Source of the DNA: Moringa oleifera
Taxonomy: Eukaryota > Streptophyta > Magnoliopsida > Brassicales > Moringaceae
Length of the DNA stretch: 64,000 bases
Direction of reading: 5' to 3'
NCBI GenBank assembly: GCA_021397835.1
Contig: JAJFZO010000087.1
Coordinates: forward strand, 4,712,001 to 4,776,000
The stretch's first letter is position 1. Every line of letters begins with the position of its first letter. Positions 34,211 through 47,109 of the stretch are shown in pieces. Under the pieces are notes generated by a model, which worked only from the letters and a program-made list of their open reading frames with translations, ran no database searches and was not told the DNA's origin. The translations under genes were made by a program, and so were the position numbers.

Positions 34211-36505
34211 ATGGTTGACGATGGTTCCAGTGGGATACAAGCCACCAACAACGAATGGCGGTTTGACAAGTTCGAGCAACAACTTGATGGGATCGATGGA
34301 ACCTTTCATAATCTTGTGCAGATGATAACTGCAATGACTATGGAAGGAAGACGTGATTCCATGGAGCAAAAACCAAATCAGTATGATAACATAAAGAATG
34401 GTGGCCAATAAGACTTAAGTTGTGCAGATTTTATTCCAAAAAATTCTAGGGCAGCAAATCATGTGGATTTGCAACCTAGACACCAACCACCTGTTGACCC
34501 AGACTTAAGATATCAACAGTAGCTTATGATAGGCAACGACGATCAATACCAACCTTAAATTGGCTTAAGAATTAATAACAAAGCCCCAATTGAAGTAGGA
34601 CGAGCCATAAATCATGATTTTCATGAGCATGTCTCATTACAGGTCTATGAACGACAAAATCGAAGAGCTCTTATATGGCGGTGTGATGGTGAGTTTGAAG
34701 TTAGGGATACCCTTCCACCTTTTCGAGATAGTGATTTTCGACGTCAAGGTTGGAAGAATGTTTAACAAAGGCAGCCACGGATGTTGAATTATTCATCTAA
34801 AGAAGAAGAAGATTTTTATTTTACGAACAGAGATCGAGGCCCACACACTCAAGAATTTAAGATGAAGATAGATTTACTAAATTTCGACGGTTGTTTAAAT
34901 ATTGAAGATTTCCTCAATTAGGTAAAAACTGTTGAAAATTTTTTTGATTATTTGAACATTTTAGAAGAAAGCCAAGTTAAGCTCGTGGCATATAAGTTAA
35001 AAGGCGGAGTTTCTGCTTGGTGGGAGCAACTTCAATATAATTGTCAATGCCAAAGAAAGTAATGTGTTCGCACTTGGCCCAAGATGAAGCAATTACTACA
35101 AAGATGATTTCTCCTTCCAAATTAAGTGTAGTTTTTATATCAACAATATCTAAATTGTCAACAAGTCAATTGTACGGTTAATGAGTACACAGAAGAATTC
35201 TACTGATTAAATGCGTGAGTTAATGTGCCTGAGATAGAGGATCAATTAATTGCTCATTATATTGGAGGCCTAAAGATGATTATTCAAGATCGACTTGCTT
35301 TTGAAGGAATTTGGACCATGACAGATGCAGTTAATTTGACAATAAAAGTAGAAACTCAGATCAATAGATCCATTATACATCCCCAAAATAACTTTCAATG
35401 GCAAAATCAAGAAGTTTCTTCTACTTTAACAGAGTCAACAACTCCAAGCAGCAATAGTAGTCAAAACAAAAATATATCTTTGACTCAAGATTTGGCACAG
35501 AATCAAAATAACACTTCAACCTTTGTTTGATCTAATACCCAAGGTAGTAACCAGCAACAACATCGAATCAATACTGATCCTTATGCGCGCCCTAATCTTA
35601 GAAAGTATTTTCAATGCAATCAATCAAGTCATCTTTCAAATCAATGTTCGAGTAGAAGTTCTGTTAACTTTGCAGGAGAAGATGGTAGTGGTGAAGAACA
35701 AGTTCTTGGAGAAGAAATTTATGATGGTGTTGAGTTTACAAAAGGAGATACAGGAGAAGTGACATGTATTATCCAACGATTGTTGCTTGTCCCAATGAAA
35801 CTTGATAATACTCAATGATACAAGATCTTTCGAACCCAATGCACTGTTCATAACAAGGTATGCAATGTCATTATTAATAGCGGTAGTGGCAAGAATGTTG
35901 TCTCTAAAGTCCTTGTGAAAGCATTAAATTTGCAGACTGAGAAACATCCTTCTTTATATAAGATCGCATGGATTCAGAAAGGTTCAGAACTTCAAGTGTA
36001 AGAAGTTTGCAAGATTTCTTTATCAATCAAGAAATATTACAAAGATGAGGTCGCATGTGATGTAGCGGAGATGAACGCTTATCATATCCTATTAGAAAGA
36101 CCATGACATTATGATGTTGATGCTACTTACAAAGGACAAGATAATAATTTTATCTTTTGGTGGCTTAATAAGAAAATCGCATTATTACTACAGTCTCAAC
36201 CTTCGAAAAGAAATTTTGTTATTAAGGAAGATAAACCATTATTCATCAACATAGCAGCCTCAAAATTCTTTGAGCAAGTTAAAGAGCCAAGCTTTATCGT
36301 AGTGTTAGTGGGGAAATGCCAAGCTGAAGAAACTGTTGAGGTTCCACCCAAGATCCAAGAGGTAATTGTTGATTTTACTAATTTATTTCCTAATAAGTTA
36401 CCTAATGAGCTACATCTTATGCGAGATATTCAACATCGTTGTATAAGCCCAGTTGAGTATGAAGAGTTACAACGGCAAGTTAATGAGTTGCTCGACAAAG
36501 GTTAG
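34211..36505 (+). pseudogene. Ty3-type gag-protease remnant
   Basis: The start ATG lies at about 34211 (MVDDGSSGIQATNNEWRFDK). Broken frames carry the gag retrotransposon domain (34850-35090; 35225-35370 with HYIGGLKMIIQDRLAFEG), a CCHC-type knuckle CNQSSHLSNQC at about 35616-35648, and the protease region NVVSKVLVKALNLQ. The catalytic DSG is changed to NSG (35877-35885). 36302-36505 reads VPPKIQEVIVDFTNLFP and ends EELQRQVNELLDKG followed by a stop, just before the RT core would start. Frames are interrupted several times. Confidence 0.8.
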
Positions 36506-36595
36506 AAATTTGTGGCGCCCATCGAATATTGCTGATATCTTTCAGTATTTTTCCCCATATGAGTTTTCTTTGCAGCCATAAAACTCGAGGGCGAG

Positions 36596-36920
36596 TGTAG
36601 TACACATTAACATAGTGTCCTATTTCGGCTACTGTCCTATTTTGATTAGATATCTTAGTTTCCTATTTAGTCTGTTTCCTATTCTTTCAAAGTTTTCATT
36701 TAATTAGTTTCTTATTCTTTCAAGTTTTTTATTTCTAGTTTTTTTATTCTTTCTGTATTTCTTATTCTTAGTTTATTTCTTTGCATTTTTTAAAGACCTA
36801 TTGTAATAGTTAGAGGGAATTCAATACAATATATCAAATTTTTCTTTAAAAGTTTAACCTTCGGGTTTGTTCTTTAATTTTATTCCGCTTCTCTTTTGAA
36901 GTAAATCTTCCACTGCACCA
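36596..36920 (+). repeat. 3' LTR
   Basis: 325 bp, counterpart of 33851-34174. Confidence 0.85.
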
Positions 36921-37971
36921 GTTTCTCATCTCAAGATTTTTGTTTTCTAAAAGTTTCGTTTTTTATTAGTGAAACCTAAAATTTCTTCTTCACAAATCCT
37001 CTTTTCTCGAAAGCTTCTCCCTCTATCACCAAGGTTTATATCTTTATCACAAAGGCTTTATCTCTCTATTTTATGTTTGAATTTACTATAAAAAAATACT
37101 AACAAGGAAGGTATGATTTAAAGATGAGATATTTGATGGAAATGGCTTTTAAAAACACCCTTATCATATAATTGTCCCTAGATAATTAAGTTTGATGTTT
37201 TCGGCCTTTTTTTCATTATGAAGACCATGTTGCCCCTCTTTTTTGGCTATGCACCCCTCTTTACACTTATTTACGTGCGGGATAAAACTCACATTTTATA
37301 TGACAACACATTATAATGATATGTGCTATGCTGTCACTCAAAGCCATTATTTCTTTCTCATTTTGCTCATCAAGATATGAAGAAACCCACTTATTCATTC
37401 TCTTTTGTCTTCCCTTTCTTACTATAAATAAATAAAACAAACTTATTCCACCACCTTTCCTTTCAAATTTATCTACAAGTTGGTTAAATTTTAATGTTGT
37501 TGAAGGTGGCATGCATGGTTAAGTTGTGGGATTTCACATAATGGAAGGTGGCATGTATGCTTTGAATGGTGGTGTTTAGCGGAGAAAAAGATCAACCCAC
37601 CAAACAATGAGTAATGAGGCTACACATATTCTTTGAAATGTCTATCTATGTGATTTTTATTTAGTTATATCCATGTAGTAAATGGTCCATGGGTTCATTA
37701 GCATGATTTTTCGTCTAAGTGCATATATTGGTGTTTCATCTATTACTTTGGTCGACAGTGAGGCTGGACAAGCCGATTTTATTCATATAATTTATAGGTT
37801 TGTTTAAGGATGGTTTTATGGTAAAATGTGTTCTTGTTCAGAAAGTCGAAACTCAGGTTTTTTTTTGAGTTTTTATTTATTTTTGGTTCATTTTTCTATG
37901 ATACCCATCGTATCATGTTAGGATTCTACATTGAAACCACATCAAACACTTATTTTTTTTAGAGGATTTAG

Positions 37972-38008
<37 letters not shown>

Positions 38009-38480
38009 AAGTTTTAAAAATGCATTATGTAGATGCATATTATATCTGTGCATGTCTAGTAAGCCATTCTGGGTAATACTTATTTAGTGTGCATTGATAA
38101 TGTATTGCATTTAATGACAGTGATTATTCATGGATAAGTTACAATATATTTTTTTATTATCATAGATGTTAATCATGACTTATGTGATGACATTGTCATT
38201 AAAAATGACTTATTGTAGTGTGTGGTTAGTAGGATATGAAAAGTATTGATAGTGACTTTTTACGAGCTATAGTTACTTAATGTGTAGTAGTAGTATTCCA
38301 TCATGTTATCATAATAAGCTGATATAATAGCTCTAGTACGATGTACATAGAGTAGTTACAGAGGTTAGTACTCCATTAACAAGTCATGTTTTGATCGTGA
38401 AGTAGGATGACTAGTGACATCGGAGTATTAGTTTCATTCAATAAAAAAATAGGATGAGAATGGTTTGAATTTCACATATT
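36921..38480. other. Intergenic with (TA)n microsatellite
   Basis: A run of about 13 TA units lies at about 37977-38003. The minus ORF at 37267-37512 has no recognisable motif. No supported gene. Confidence 0.5.
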
Positions 38481-38489
38481 TTGACACTA

Positions 38490-39500
38490 TTATCCAAAAT
38501 AGATGAGTGTTAATCCTAAGGAGCTGCATTTATAAGGAGTTAGTAAAGCATGTAAAATCAGTTTTGAATATTAACTATGGTGATTATAAAATTGAGTTAG
38601 ACAACCTAATTAAACTTGATGAAAGAAAGCTATGGACGAAGGTGATAAATGATAATGATGTAAAGTTCTTACTACATGATCATATGATAAGTTTTTCTAG
38701 GATCATTTGTCACTTGCTTCAAAGAACATAGTATAAGATATGTACGGACAAAGGTGATAAATGATAATGATGTCAAGTTCTTACTACATGATCATATGAT
38801 AAGTTTTTCTAGGATCATTTGTCACTTGTTTCAAAGAACATAGTATAAGATATGTACGCACATGCAATTGCCTATATTAGTAAAAGATGCATTGGTGAGG
38901 ATGAAAATGTAACGCCAATTGGGGCTAATAAACTGATAATACCCATCGTGTTAGTAATAAGGAGGAAGATGTAGTGCTAATAAGAACTGATCAAGTCATA
39001 TCAACTTATCAATTAGTGCCAACAATGTTGAAGACGATATACTACCTATGATGGCTGATTGATTCAATTTCCATGGCGGTAATAATGAGATATGCTGACT
39101 TTTTTTTTTTCAATGATTATAATATGAACAATATGAATATTCATGATGTAAAATTTGGAAGACTTTATGATAAGGTGAAGGCAACTAATACTAAGAAAGA
39201 TGAGAAAGTATGACTTAATACTAATGCAGTGATTGAAAATGAATCAAATTATGTGAGAACCTCTAATCTCGACTATGGTAGGCCATTGGATCATATGACC
39301 ACAATATTGTGAACTATAAGGTTGAGGAAGATGTGAATGATGTTAAGATACGTCATCCTATCTTGGTATAGAAAATTATTACACTAGGGAAGTAAGTGTC
39401 ATAAAAGAAGTCAATCCAGCATGCACTCCCACTAGTCATAAATTATTTCGTAGTAAGAAGGACTTCAAACATGCACTTTGGTTGTATGTATTGTTAGAAA
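38490..39500 (+). pseudogene. Possible MULE transposase N-terminal remnant
   Basis: ELVKHVKSVLNINYGDYKIE...KVINDNDVKFLLHDHM (38538-38680) resembles the N-terminal region of plant MULE transposases, in which a 'dD.dv..ml' motif is common. KLFRSKKDFKHALWLYVL (39440-39490) resembles the next block at the start of the MuDR domain. Stops and a 112-bp tandem duplication disrupt it; the catalytic region is absent. Confidence 0.4.
38634..38857. repeat. 112-bp tandem duplication
   Basis: 38634-38745 is repeated directly at 38746-38857 with very few mismatches (e.g. gtaaag/gtcaag, cttgcttc/cttgtttc), so this is a recent local duplication. Confidence 0.9.
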
Positions 39501-39509
39501 ATTTTGAAT

Positions 39510-42195
39510 GATTAAGGTTAATGGAAGGTTTCCATTATCTACCATTATTAGCATTGTCTTTCATTAATGAGAGATTAAGGTTCGATTTCGGAATCTTAAA
39601 ATGGATGTAGGCACTCCTACCAAACCACTATAACTTTAGGTGCTTTCATTGATCACTTTATCATTTTAGTTACTAATTTGGTTGATGAAAACACCCTTGC
39701 AAACTGTTTGAAATTAAGCATATAAGTAAGGTTTTGATTCTAGGTTTTGCAGAATTAGTTAAAAGATTTTGGGCTTAAAGTTTCCAACTCATTGGCTAAG
39801 TCACAACATAATCATATTATATTTAGGTAACTAGGTTCCATTGCATTTGCAACTCTCATGACGTTACCTGTAAATTGTTTGATTCGATCTCCTTCCAAGT
39901 TTGGAATATGAGAACTAGCAATTTGATTGAATTACTTTCATATTTTTTTTATATATTTAATAAATTCTTGAACAAACAATTTGAAATTAAGCAATTTGAT
40001 GATTTTGAATTATGAATGAATATATTAATTTTATGTACAAATCTTTTGTTGTATAGAATATTTAATTTTTATAAATTCATAAATATTTAATTTGATATTT
40101 TAACTTGTAATTTATTAAAATAAAAAATATCTTGGAGGTAATTAATTACCTTTATTGAAAGGTTTTCTTATAAACCTAGCTATTAACGTTAATTGTGTAA
40201 TCACAGCTAAAGCTTTTCGGTAATCTTTTTTACAATAGTAGTTATTTGTCGCCATAAATTTATGATTTGCGACACAACAAATTTGTTTGGACCTTTTAAC
40301 AATAACTAAGATTTTATTAGAAAACTATGTTACTAGAAATTTTTTGTTGCGCAAAAGCGTTATGACAATTTTTTTATATGACAAATATATTTCGATAAAT
40401 ATTTAGTGTAATTACTCTTTTTTTTTTCAATTATCACTGTTAAAACAATATTTTTATTAATTTTCTTGATTCTATTCACATCAATTATTGTTCAATTGTC
40501 AAATTTTTTTTTTGCAACAATTACAATTATCGTTAAAAAAATAAAAATAATTGCTTATAAAAATAATTTGTGCTGTAGTACTTGCGTCAACCACAATATA
40601 AAATTAGTCCATTTTTTATGTAAAAACAAATTGAAAGCATTATATAAAAATTATGAAATATATTCCTCATAAGAAAAACTACCAAAAAATGTAAAAAAAT
40701 AAAATAAAATTAGAGATGATGATATATTAAGATACATAGTGTTGTAACTCCGACAATCAAATCCAATGTAGTGCTTGAATCATGAAGAACTTGTAAAATA
40801 GAGAAAATCTTCAACAATTAAGTCAATATAATGTTTTATAGTTCAGTATCATATATTGTCTACTCATAGGCTTTAGAATAAAAAATTGACTAAAAGTGTT
40901 GTCATGTAGTTCAAAACATTAAAAAACCAAAAGTGTTGTCCTTGCTTTCGAAGAGTTGTTCCAGATCCTTAGCTTGTTGAAGTTGCTTTTGAGTGTAATG
41001 GGTTTAATCCAGGTGATGGAATTAATTTTGACCCTAATTGATTAGGAGTGACTTAAATCCAAGTGTTTGAGTCCCTTTTAATCAGGTTAAGTCGAACTTC
41101 TATGATTGGGTTCTAAGGGCTGAGTTGGTGTAATAATCTTAATCAAGTTGTCCTAAAAGTGAATATCTTTATATCAAAAATAATTTTAATAATATTTTTA
41201 ATCAAAAATATTAATTATTAACAAAATTTTTATTTTTAATATAATAACATTATTAATACCATGAAACCAGACTTTAAAAGAATCCTCACCTCTCAATGGC
41301 CTTGTCTTGAGCCACCGTAATTTGTACACAAACAAATTTCTACTAAAAAAAAGCATCATTTACTACTATAATTTCAAAGGATTTAATAATTCCACTACAA
41401 AAGGAAACCAGGTTTTTTTTTTTTTTGGGGGGGTTGGGGGGGAGAATGCCGAGAACAATTTCACATTATTAGAGAATTTTCACTTTGAATATAACGAATA
41501 GAATGCAATTTTTGGTATATAAAAACGTTTGACTGGTAAAAGGAACATTTCTTAACCAAAATATGATTTAAAAGAGAGATTACATTTTAGAAGGCATCTC
41601 TCAATTTATTGACCAATCAAATTGTAACTAATGATCAAGTTTTAAAATTGACTTTATGGTTTAAAAAAATATATATATTTGTGAACAAAAAAGATATGAT
41701 AGAGGATCATAACTCAAATGAAAAGTTACATGTCACCCAAATGGAAAAAAAAAAAAAAAAGAGAATCTCTAATATGTTATTCGCATATGGTTCAAACATT
41801 AAAATAAAATTTTATTATATATTATGCAAAAATAAAATAATGATTCTGAAGATGACTTACAACATTTTGAAAGTATTCTGATTTGCTTTTAGTTAGTACT
41901 CAACCTAAACAAATTGTTCAAAGCTTCAGTACATTTGTTCATACTATCAGTGAAGAGAAACATAAAAGTGACTCCTTATTGCAATCTTAAAAAGTATTTA
42001 CATAATTTTAAATATCTCTAAAACACTCCTGAATCTCAATTTCAACACATATAAGATGAACATAAACAACTTACAATTGGATAACTGCACCTTAGGATAA
42101 AAATGGTATCTTTTCTTATTGCTGCAGTAAAGGAAGATATTGTTTTCCAGGGCTCAACCATACCACTAAGAAACACGCTGATGGCTGCATTGAGT
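39510..42195. repeat. Duplicated 3' flank of copy D
   Basis: Matches 54780-56504 followed by 60338-61519. Shared landmarks: 'gagattaaggtt..gttttggaatctt', 'ggtgctttcattgatca', 'ctaggttccattgcatttgcaactctcatgac', 'gtgtaatgggtttaatcc', 'gaccaatcaaattgtaactaatgatcaag'. No coding potential is conserved between the two copies. Confidence 0.85.
41413..41442 (+). repeat. T14-G7-TT-G7 homopolymer tract
   Basis: Fourteen T followed by seven G, TT and seven G. The duplicate near 60745-60770 is T-rich with only GGG, so the G blocks are specific to this copy. The strand with G7TTG7 meets the simple pattern for an intramolecular G-quadruplex. Confidence 0.8.
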
Positions 42196-44223
42196 CTAAA
42201 GTTGGGAAAGAAGTTGAATCAAATTTTGGCGTGGATGACACATTGCCTCCAAAGGCTTAGCTTTTGACAGGGTTACTCCAACAGCTTGGCTCATGTCCAC
42301 CTCCTTCTCAACACTGTCCCATTCAAAGCACTGGATAAGTGCACCAAGTGCCAGAGAAACTGTCCTTATGCCCAAGGCAGCACCTGGACAAGCTCTCCTC
42401 CCTGCTCCAAATGCCACATATTTGAAGCCTTCTCTTTCCCCTAAATCTCCTTCAAATCTTTCAGGCTTGAATTTTGTTGGATCCTCCCACACATTGGGAT
42501 CCCTATGGATGGCCCAAGCATTCACTATCACAGTTGTGCCTTGGGGTACCTCATATCCTCCCACTGTAAAATTGTCAGATGAAAAATGAGGTATCAGTAG
42601 TGGAGCTGCAGGGTATAGCCGGAGTGTCTCACTTACCACACAACGAAGGTAGGGAAGCTTGGTAAGGTCTGAGTCATTTAACAGATGCCCATGTCCAACA
42701 TGACAGTCTATCTCTGCTCTTAACTTCTGCAATGTTTCTGGATGACTCAAAAGAAGCGACATTGCCCATTCCAGTGTAACTGCTGTTGTATCTGTTCCTG
42801 CAATGACCATTACCTGAAGCATATGTTGCTAGTCACGGTTAGAATGAAACTTGCATCATTGATGTTAGTATTCATAGTATCAACTGTGAATTTAAACAAT
42901 CAATCTTCCTATTTTTCAAGCATTGTTTTAGTTCTTTTACTTTTTTTAAATAATAATAATAATAATAATAAAACACATGGTTTGGATGTTTAAAGCCTTT
43001 GAGCAACCTGCTGTGAAACAGAGGACACATTGACATACAACCACCAGGTCTCTTCCAATAATTACAGTAAATATTAAGTTACTGAAAAATATGCCAAAAC
43101 TCTCAGAGCAAATTCAAGAAACTTAACTGTAACAGGTCTGCCAAAAGAAATGAGATAGTAATGCAGCAAAGACAATAACTTGGACAGATTCCACCATCCA
43201 TCATACAAAATGTTAATCACACAAGCAGAAAAGCAAAATTTGTAAAGACTTGGAAGAGATACTAAATTTGTATTGAAATTCTTTGCTGATTTGAGTAAGA
43301 ACAGTAGAACTTACCAACATGATACCTTTGATGATATCATCTGAATAAAATTCAGGGTCTGATTCTTGAAAACGCAACAAATTTTCAACCAGCGATTGCT
43401 TCTTCTCGCCATCCCTTCTGTTTCTGGTTTCCAAATAACTGCTTTTCTTTAATCGGATTTCTTCAATCAAATTCTGCAGATACTCGTCTCTCATTTTCTG
43501 CTTTCTTATCAGACTCTTCTCTAGCCCTTTGTAGCCAATCAACCTCAAAATTGGGAAGAAATCACATTCATTCATTGATACGCTTGGACAAAACAGCTTC
43601 TTGAATTGTAGCAAGCATTGTCTTTCCAGATCATTGTCTGCAGCTCCCTCTTCAACGCCACGCTTTCCAGCAATTATTTTCCACATGATATTCAATGTCA
43701 GAAGAGAAAACAAGAACTTCAAGTCTACCTTCTGGACGCCCCCACTCGAGAGTTTAAACAGTCGGCGACACAAACTCTTGACCTCTTCCTCACGTACGGC
43801 AGAATACTTTTGGACACTGTTTAAAGAGAACACTTCAACAACTGTGAGACGACGTAGGATCCGCCATAGATGACCGTAAGAAGCAAACGCCAGGGTAGTG
43901 TAGTTGTAGGTAACAGAGTCGCCAGCCATGGAACGGGGCCGGTCTGCAAGTATGATGTCATTCTTGGTGAAGCACTCTTCAATGGCAGAGGGAGAAGATA
44001 TGACAACGATCGGACGAGTACCGAATTGGAGATATAGAATTGGACCATGAATCGAAGATAAGGCTTCTAGTGATTGATGGAGAGGTTTCTTGATGAGATG
44101 AAGGTGGCCGATGATCGGAAGAGCGAATGGCCTTGGCGGTAGATTGCGGCTTCCATGAAACAAAAGCTTCAATCCAAGAAAAAAGAAGAGGATTAGCGCA
44201 AGGAAACAACACAGGTTTTCCAT
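42196..44223 (-). CDS. CYP81-family cytochrome P450, copy D (intact)
   Basis: Exon 1 is 44223-43315 (303 codons), intron 43314-42814 (501 bp, GTAAGT..CTTCAG, with an (AAT)n run at about 42951-42971), exon 2 42813-42196 (205 codons plus stop): 508 residues. Starts MENLCCFLALILFFFLGLKL, giving a hydrophobic anchor, then [17 protein letters not shown]-helix AGTDTT, ETLR, FKPERF and FGAGRRACPG with Cys445 are present. The open frame extends to 44229, but that codon is TTG, so ATG 44223 is the start. Copy E is a close duplicate: a hand count of exon 2 gives 10 differences in 205 residues. ER monooxygenase of specialised metabolism; substrate unknown. Confidence 0.94.
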
Positions 44224-44480
44224 TCTCAACTTTGGTAAAGCAATGAAGTCGTTTATGGTCTTAAAACCAGTTCAACTTTTTGTCTAAAACTAAAGTAGGG
44301 GACATGACACAATAATTAATTGTGAAATTGAATGTAGCCACAAGTTATTTTAACCTGTTGGATTGAGGTTTGATCACTTTCCATCACTTTACCACGCAGT
44401 GCTGATACTGCAAGGTGAAAAACACGGTACCCTGTTGTCTGGTAGCGCCAATATTGCATCTGACTAAATATGCAACTGGA
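44224..44480 (-). promoter_or_regulatory. Upstream region of copy D, duplicated
   Basis: Matches 63533-63735 upstream of copy E ('ttatggtcttaaa', 'gttcaactttttgtctaaaactaaa', 'gaatgtagccacaagtta', 'tactctgttgtctgg'-like). No clear TATA box identified. Confidence 0.65.
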
Positions 44481-45190
44481 AGCTTACTAATGGGTTGGTG
44501 GTTTGGTGGGGTAGGATTAATTGCATGGAGAACCATGTCCATCACTTTTGACTGGTTCATTAATACTCTTTTTATTATTTTTATGTAATTTAATATTTAT
44601 TAAAATTAAAATTTATATTTTATAATTATTTTAATAATTATTATAAATTATTTTTTAGTACAATGAGGTCAAAAATTTAATAATTTGTATTATTTAATAA
44701 AAAATATAAAGTTCAAAGTATGTCAAAATGCAAGTGAGTTTCTTTTTTATTATAATTTTTAAAAATTAATATATTATAATTATCTTTAAAAATGATATTC
44801 AGAGATGATAATTATTTGATTTTAGCTTTAACTATAAATTTTTGACAGATAAAAAGTTTAATTTTTTTGTGTATACTTTAGATTGAAAAGGATGTGGGGA
44901 GTTTTGAGAGTGAGTCATTGTTTTTATCGTACTTAGTTATTTTAATAAAAAAATTAAATTCATAAGTCACATTTATATATGAAAAATTAAGATTGATGAA
45001 ATAAAGGGGTTAAAAATTCCATGAACCTGAAAAAGAGAATTGAGAGTTAGAAAGGTAATAACAAGGATTCTTGAAATTCCTTAAAGAATTAATCCGATTA
45101 TTACAAGCAAAACAATAGGGACATGCTTTTAAAGAAATGATGTATTATCATGTCAGTTTTATTGTAATAAACTTTCGCCTACTTTACGAT
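44481..45190. other. AT-rich spacer
   Basis: No gene, repeat family or element end was recognised; the left end of the CACTA element that follows was not found here. Confidence 0.45.
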
Positions 45191-45209
45191 GAATTGCTCA
45201 TGGTCCTTT

Positions 45210-45720
45210 ATTTACTATAATCAAATATCATGGATACATTATAAATGGTTGTCGGATTTATACAAAAGCTCGAGATAATTTAAGAGTTCATCAAAACAGG
45301 GGGTGACTTTGATTGCAAATACCATGCAAATCTCAAGTGCAAAAGACAAAAGTCTAGTCTATGGAGATTTGTCTTTTTATGGAGTGATACAAGAGATATA
45401 GGAACTCGATTATACAACATTTAGAGTACTAATTTTTAAATGTGGCTGGGTCGAGAATAGCAATGGTGTTAAAGTTAATGACTTAGGTTTTATATTAGTA
45501 GACCTTAATCGTATTGAAAATAGAAATGATCCGTTCATATTGACATTGCAAGCAAGACAAGTAGTTTATGTTGAAGATCCAGTTGATGTTAGATGGTCAA
45601 TTGTACTAACGACACCTTGAAAGGATTATGAAGAAGATGACTTAGGCAAGGTTGGTGTCGATTAGACACATGTTTGTAATAATTTACGACCAATTGAAGT
45701 ATTTGATCTTATGGATGATG
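45210..45720 (+). pseudogene. CACTA TNP2 C-terminus with DUF4216 remnant
   Basis: Frames contain YHGYIINGCRIYTKARDNLR, QNRGV, then VLIFKCGWVENSNGVKVNDL and DPFILTLQARQVVYVEDPVD, closely following the DUF4216 pattern (FkCdW, DPFiLasQa.QVfYv.Dp) found downstream of TNP2 transposases. Interrupted by stops. Confidence 0.8.
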
Positions 45721-45889
45721 GTGGATTAATATATACAAGGGAAGATTGTGAAGGATTATGGGTGTAATTTATTCAATAGGTAAAATATGTTTATTTTATT
45801 ACTATGTACACATGACAGTTTTTTTTTTCTCATATCTAATTTTTTATTTTGCTAACCTTAATTTTTATCTCCTAAATGCAAATTATATG

Positions 45890-47040
45890 GATCCCTTACA
45901 AGACTCAAACTCACATGGAGAATCGGGGAAGAGTAAAAAACGAGGTATCACCAATATGGCTAAAGTTATAAAAAGTAAACTCATGGGTGAGAAGATAAAC
46001 ATAAAAATAAATAAATAAAGGCAACCAGTTAGGAAAAATGGCACACAAATGATCAGCTATATTGGTGTCTTAGAATGTCAAGCTGTACCTATAAACATTA
46101 TAATTTGGCATCAAGTACCTCAAGAACTAAAAAATAAGCTATGGGATCAAATTTTGATAAGTACTTTGTAAAATTAGAATGTTTTTCTTATCTAATTATG
46201 TAAACCATTAAGTTTGATTTGTTTTCATATGTCATGTACTTCTGGGATACATTTGACATTGGTAAGAACATAAGAAGATATGTATTACATTCTGCTACAC
46301 TGAAATGGAGAAATTTCAAAACAAAGCTCACCAAAAAATATATTATGCCATTTGTAGAAGATCCAGAAGACATTTGAGATCACCAAAAGAATATAAGAGT
46401 TGCTTGTAGCCTCATGCTTAGAGTGAATTTGTCAATTCGCGCTTGTCTAAGAATTTTTGGTATTATAAGTATATTATAATCTTATGCATATTTATGTTAT
46501 AGACTAAATATTGATATTTGTTGCAAAAGAAGAGAAAAGCACAGGTGGAACGAAGAAAGAAGAATGTTTATGACCATCGATTATCTCATAAGAATTTTAC
46601 AGGATTAGAAATTGAACTAGTTAGTTATATTTATTTTAGTTGTGCTCATGTATGAGAATTAACTTCTTCACATTATTATGAAGATGGGTTCACTTCAAAT
46701 CTAACAATATAAAAAAAATCTTTGAGCACTGATAAAGATATTGACCGTTCTATATTGTGAAAAGCAGCACGGGCTATTTCAAAAAGGAGGTACATTAATG
46801 AGACAGCTAGATAATATGCTGACAGAATAGTAAGTATTTTGGGTTTCTAAAAATTTTAATTAATTTTTACATTTCAAGCAACCATATGTTTATGCTTTAA
46901 TTGGATATTTATGCAGGATGATTTGATAGCACAAGAGACACAAGGTACTTTTAAACCTTCACATACAAAAGATATGCTCACAACAGCGCTTGGTACTCTG
47001 AAGCATTATAATCGTTGTCAGAGGTGTTGGCCTTAGAGTC
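45890..47040 (+). pseudogene. CACTA Transposase_24-type remnant
   Basis: Segments in order: RGITNMAKVIKSKLMGEKIN; GTQMISYIGVLECQAVPINI; KNVYDHRLSHKNFTGLEIEL (compare the family's YnHRlSRKGYagLe); DKDIDRSIL; and SHTKDMLTTALGTLKHYNRC (compare DvLt.ALGtpEh.GRvRG). This series identifies the plant En/Spm Transposase_24 family. Several frameshifts and stops. Confidence 0.8.
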
Positions 47041-47109
47041 TCAATCACTTCTTACTTTAGGAGGAAAGTAAAAGTGCCAACATTCCCTTGTGATAATATG
47101 ATTACTAAG

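Larger units (their letters stand above)
33851..36920 (+). mobile_element. Ty3-type LTR retrotransposon, internally deleted
   Basis: Two similar LTRs (33851-34174 and 36596-36920, both TGTAGTACACATTA...GCACCA). A primer-binding site like TTGGCATCAGAGC follows the left LTR (34177-34189), and a purine-rich AAACTCGAGGGCGAG precedes the right LTR. Between them are gag, zinc-knuckle and protease remnants on the plus strand, ending in a reverse-transcriptase lead-in; RT catalytic core, RNase H and integrase are missing. The 8-mers flanking it are gtttctta and gtttctca, longer than the usual 5-bp duplication. Confidence 0.85.

Noticed and set aside
37267..37512. Minus-strand 81-codon ORF
   Set aside because: No homology or context support; the surrounding sequence is transposon-derived spacer.
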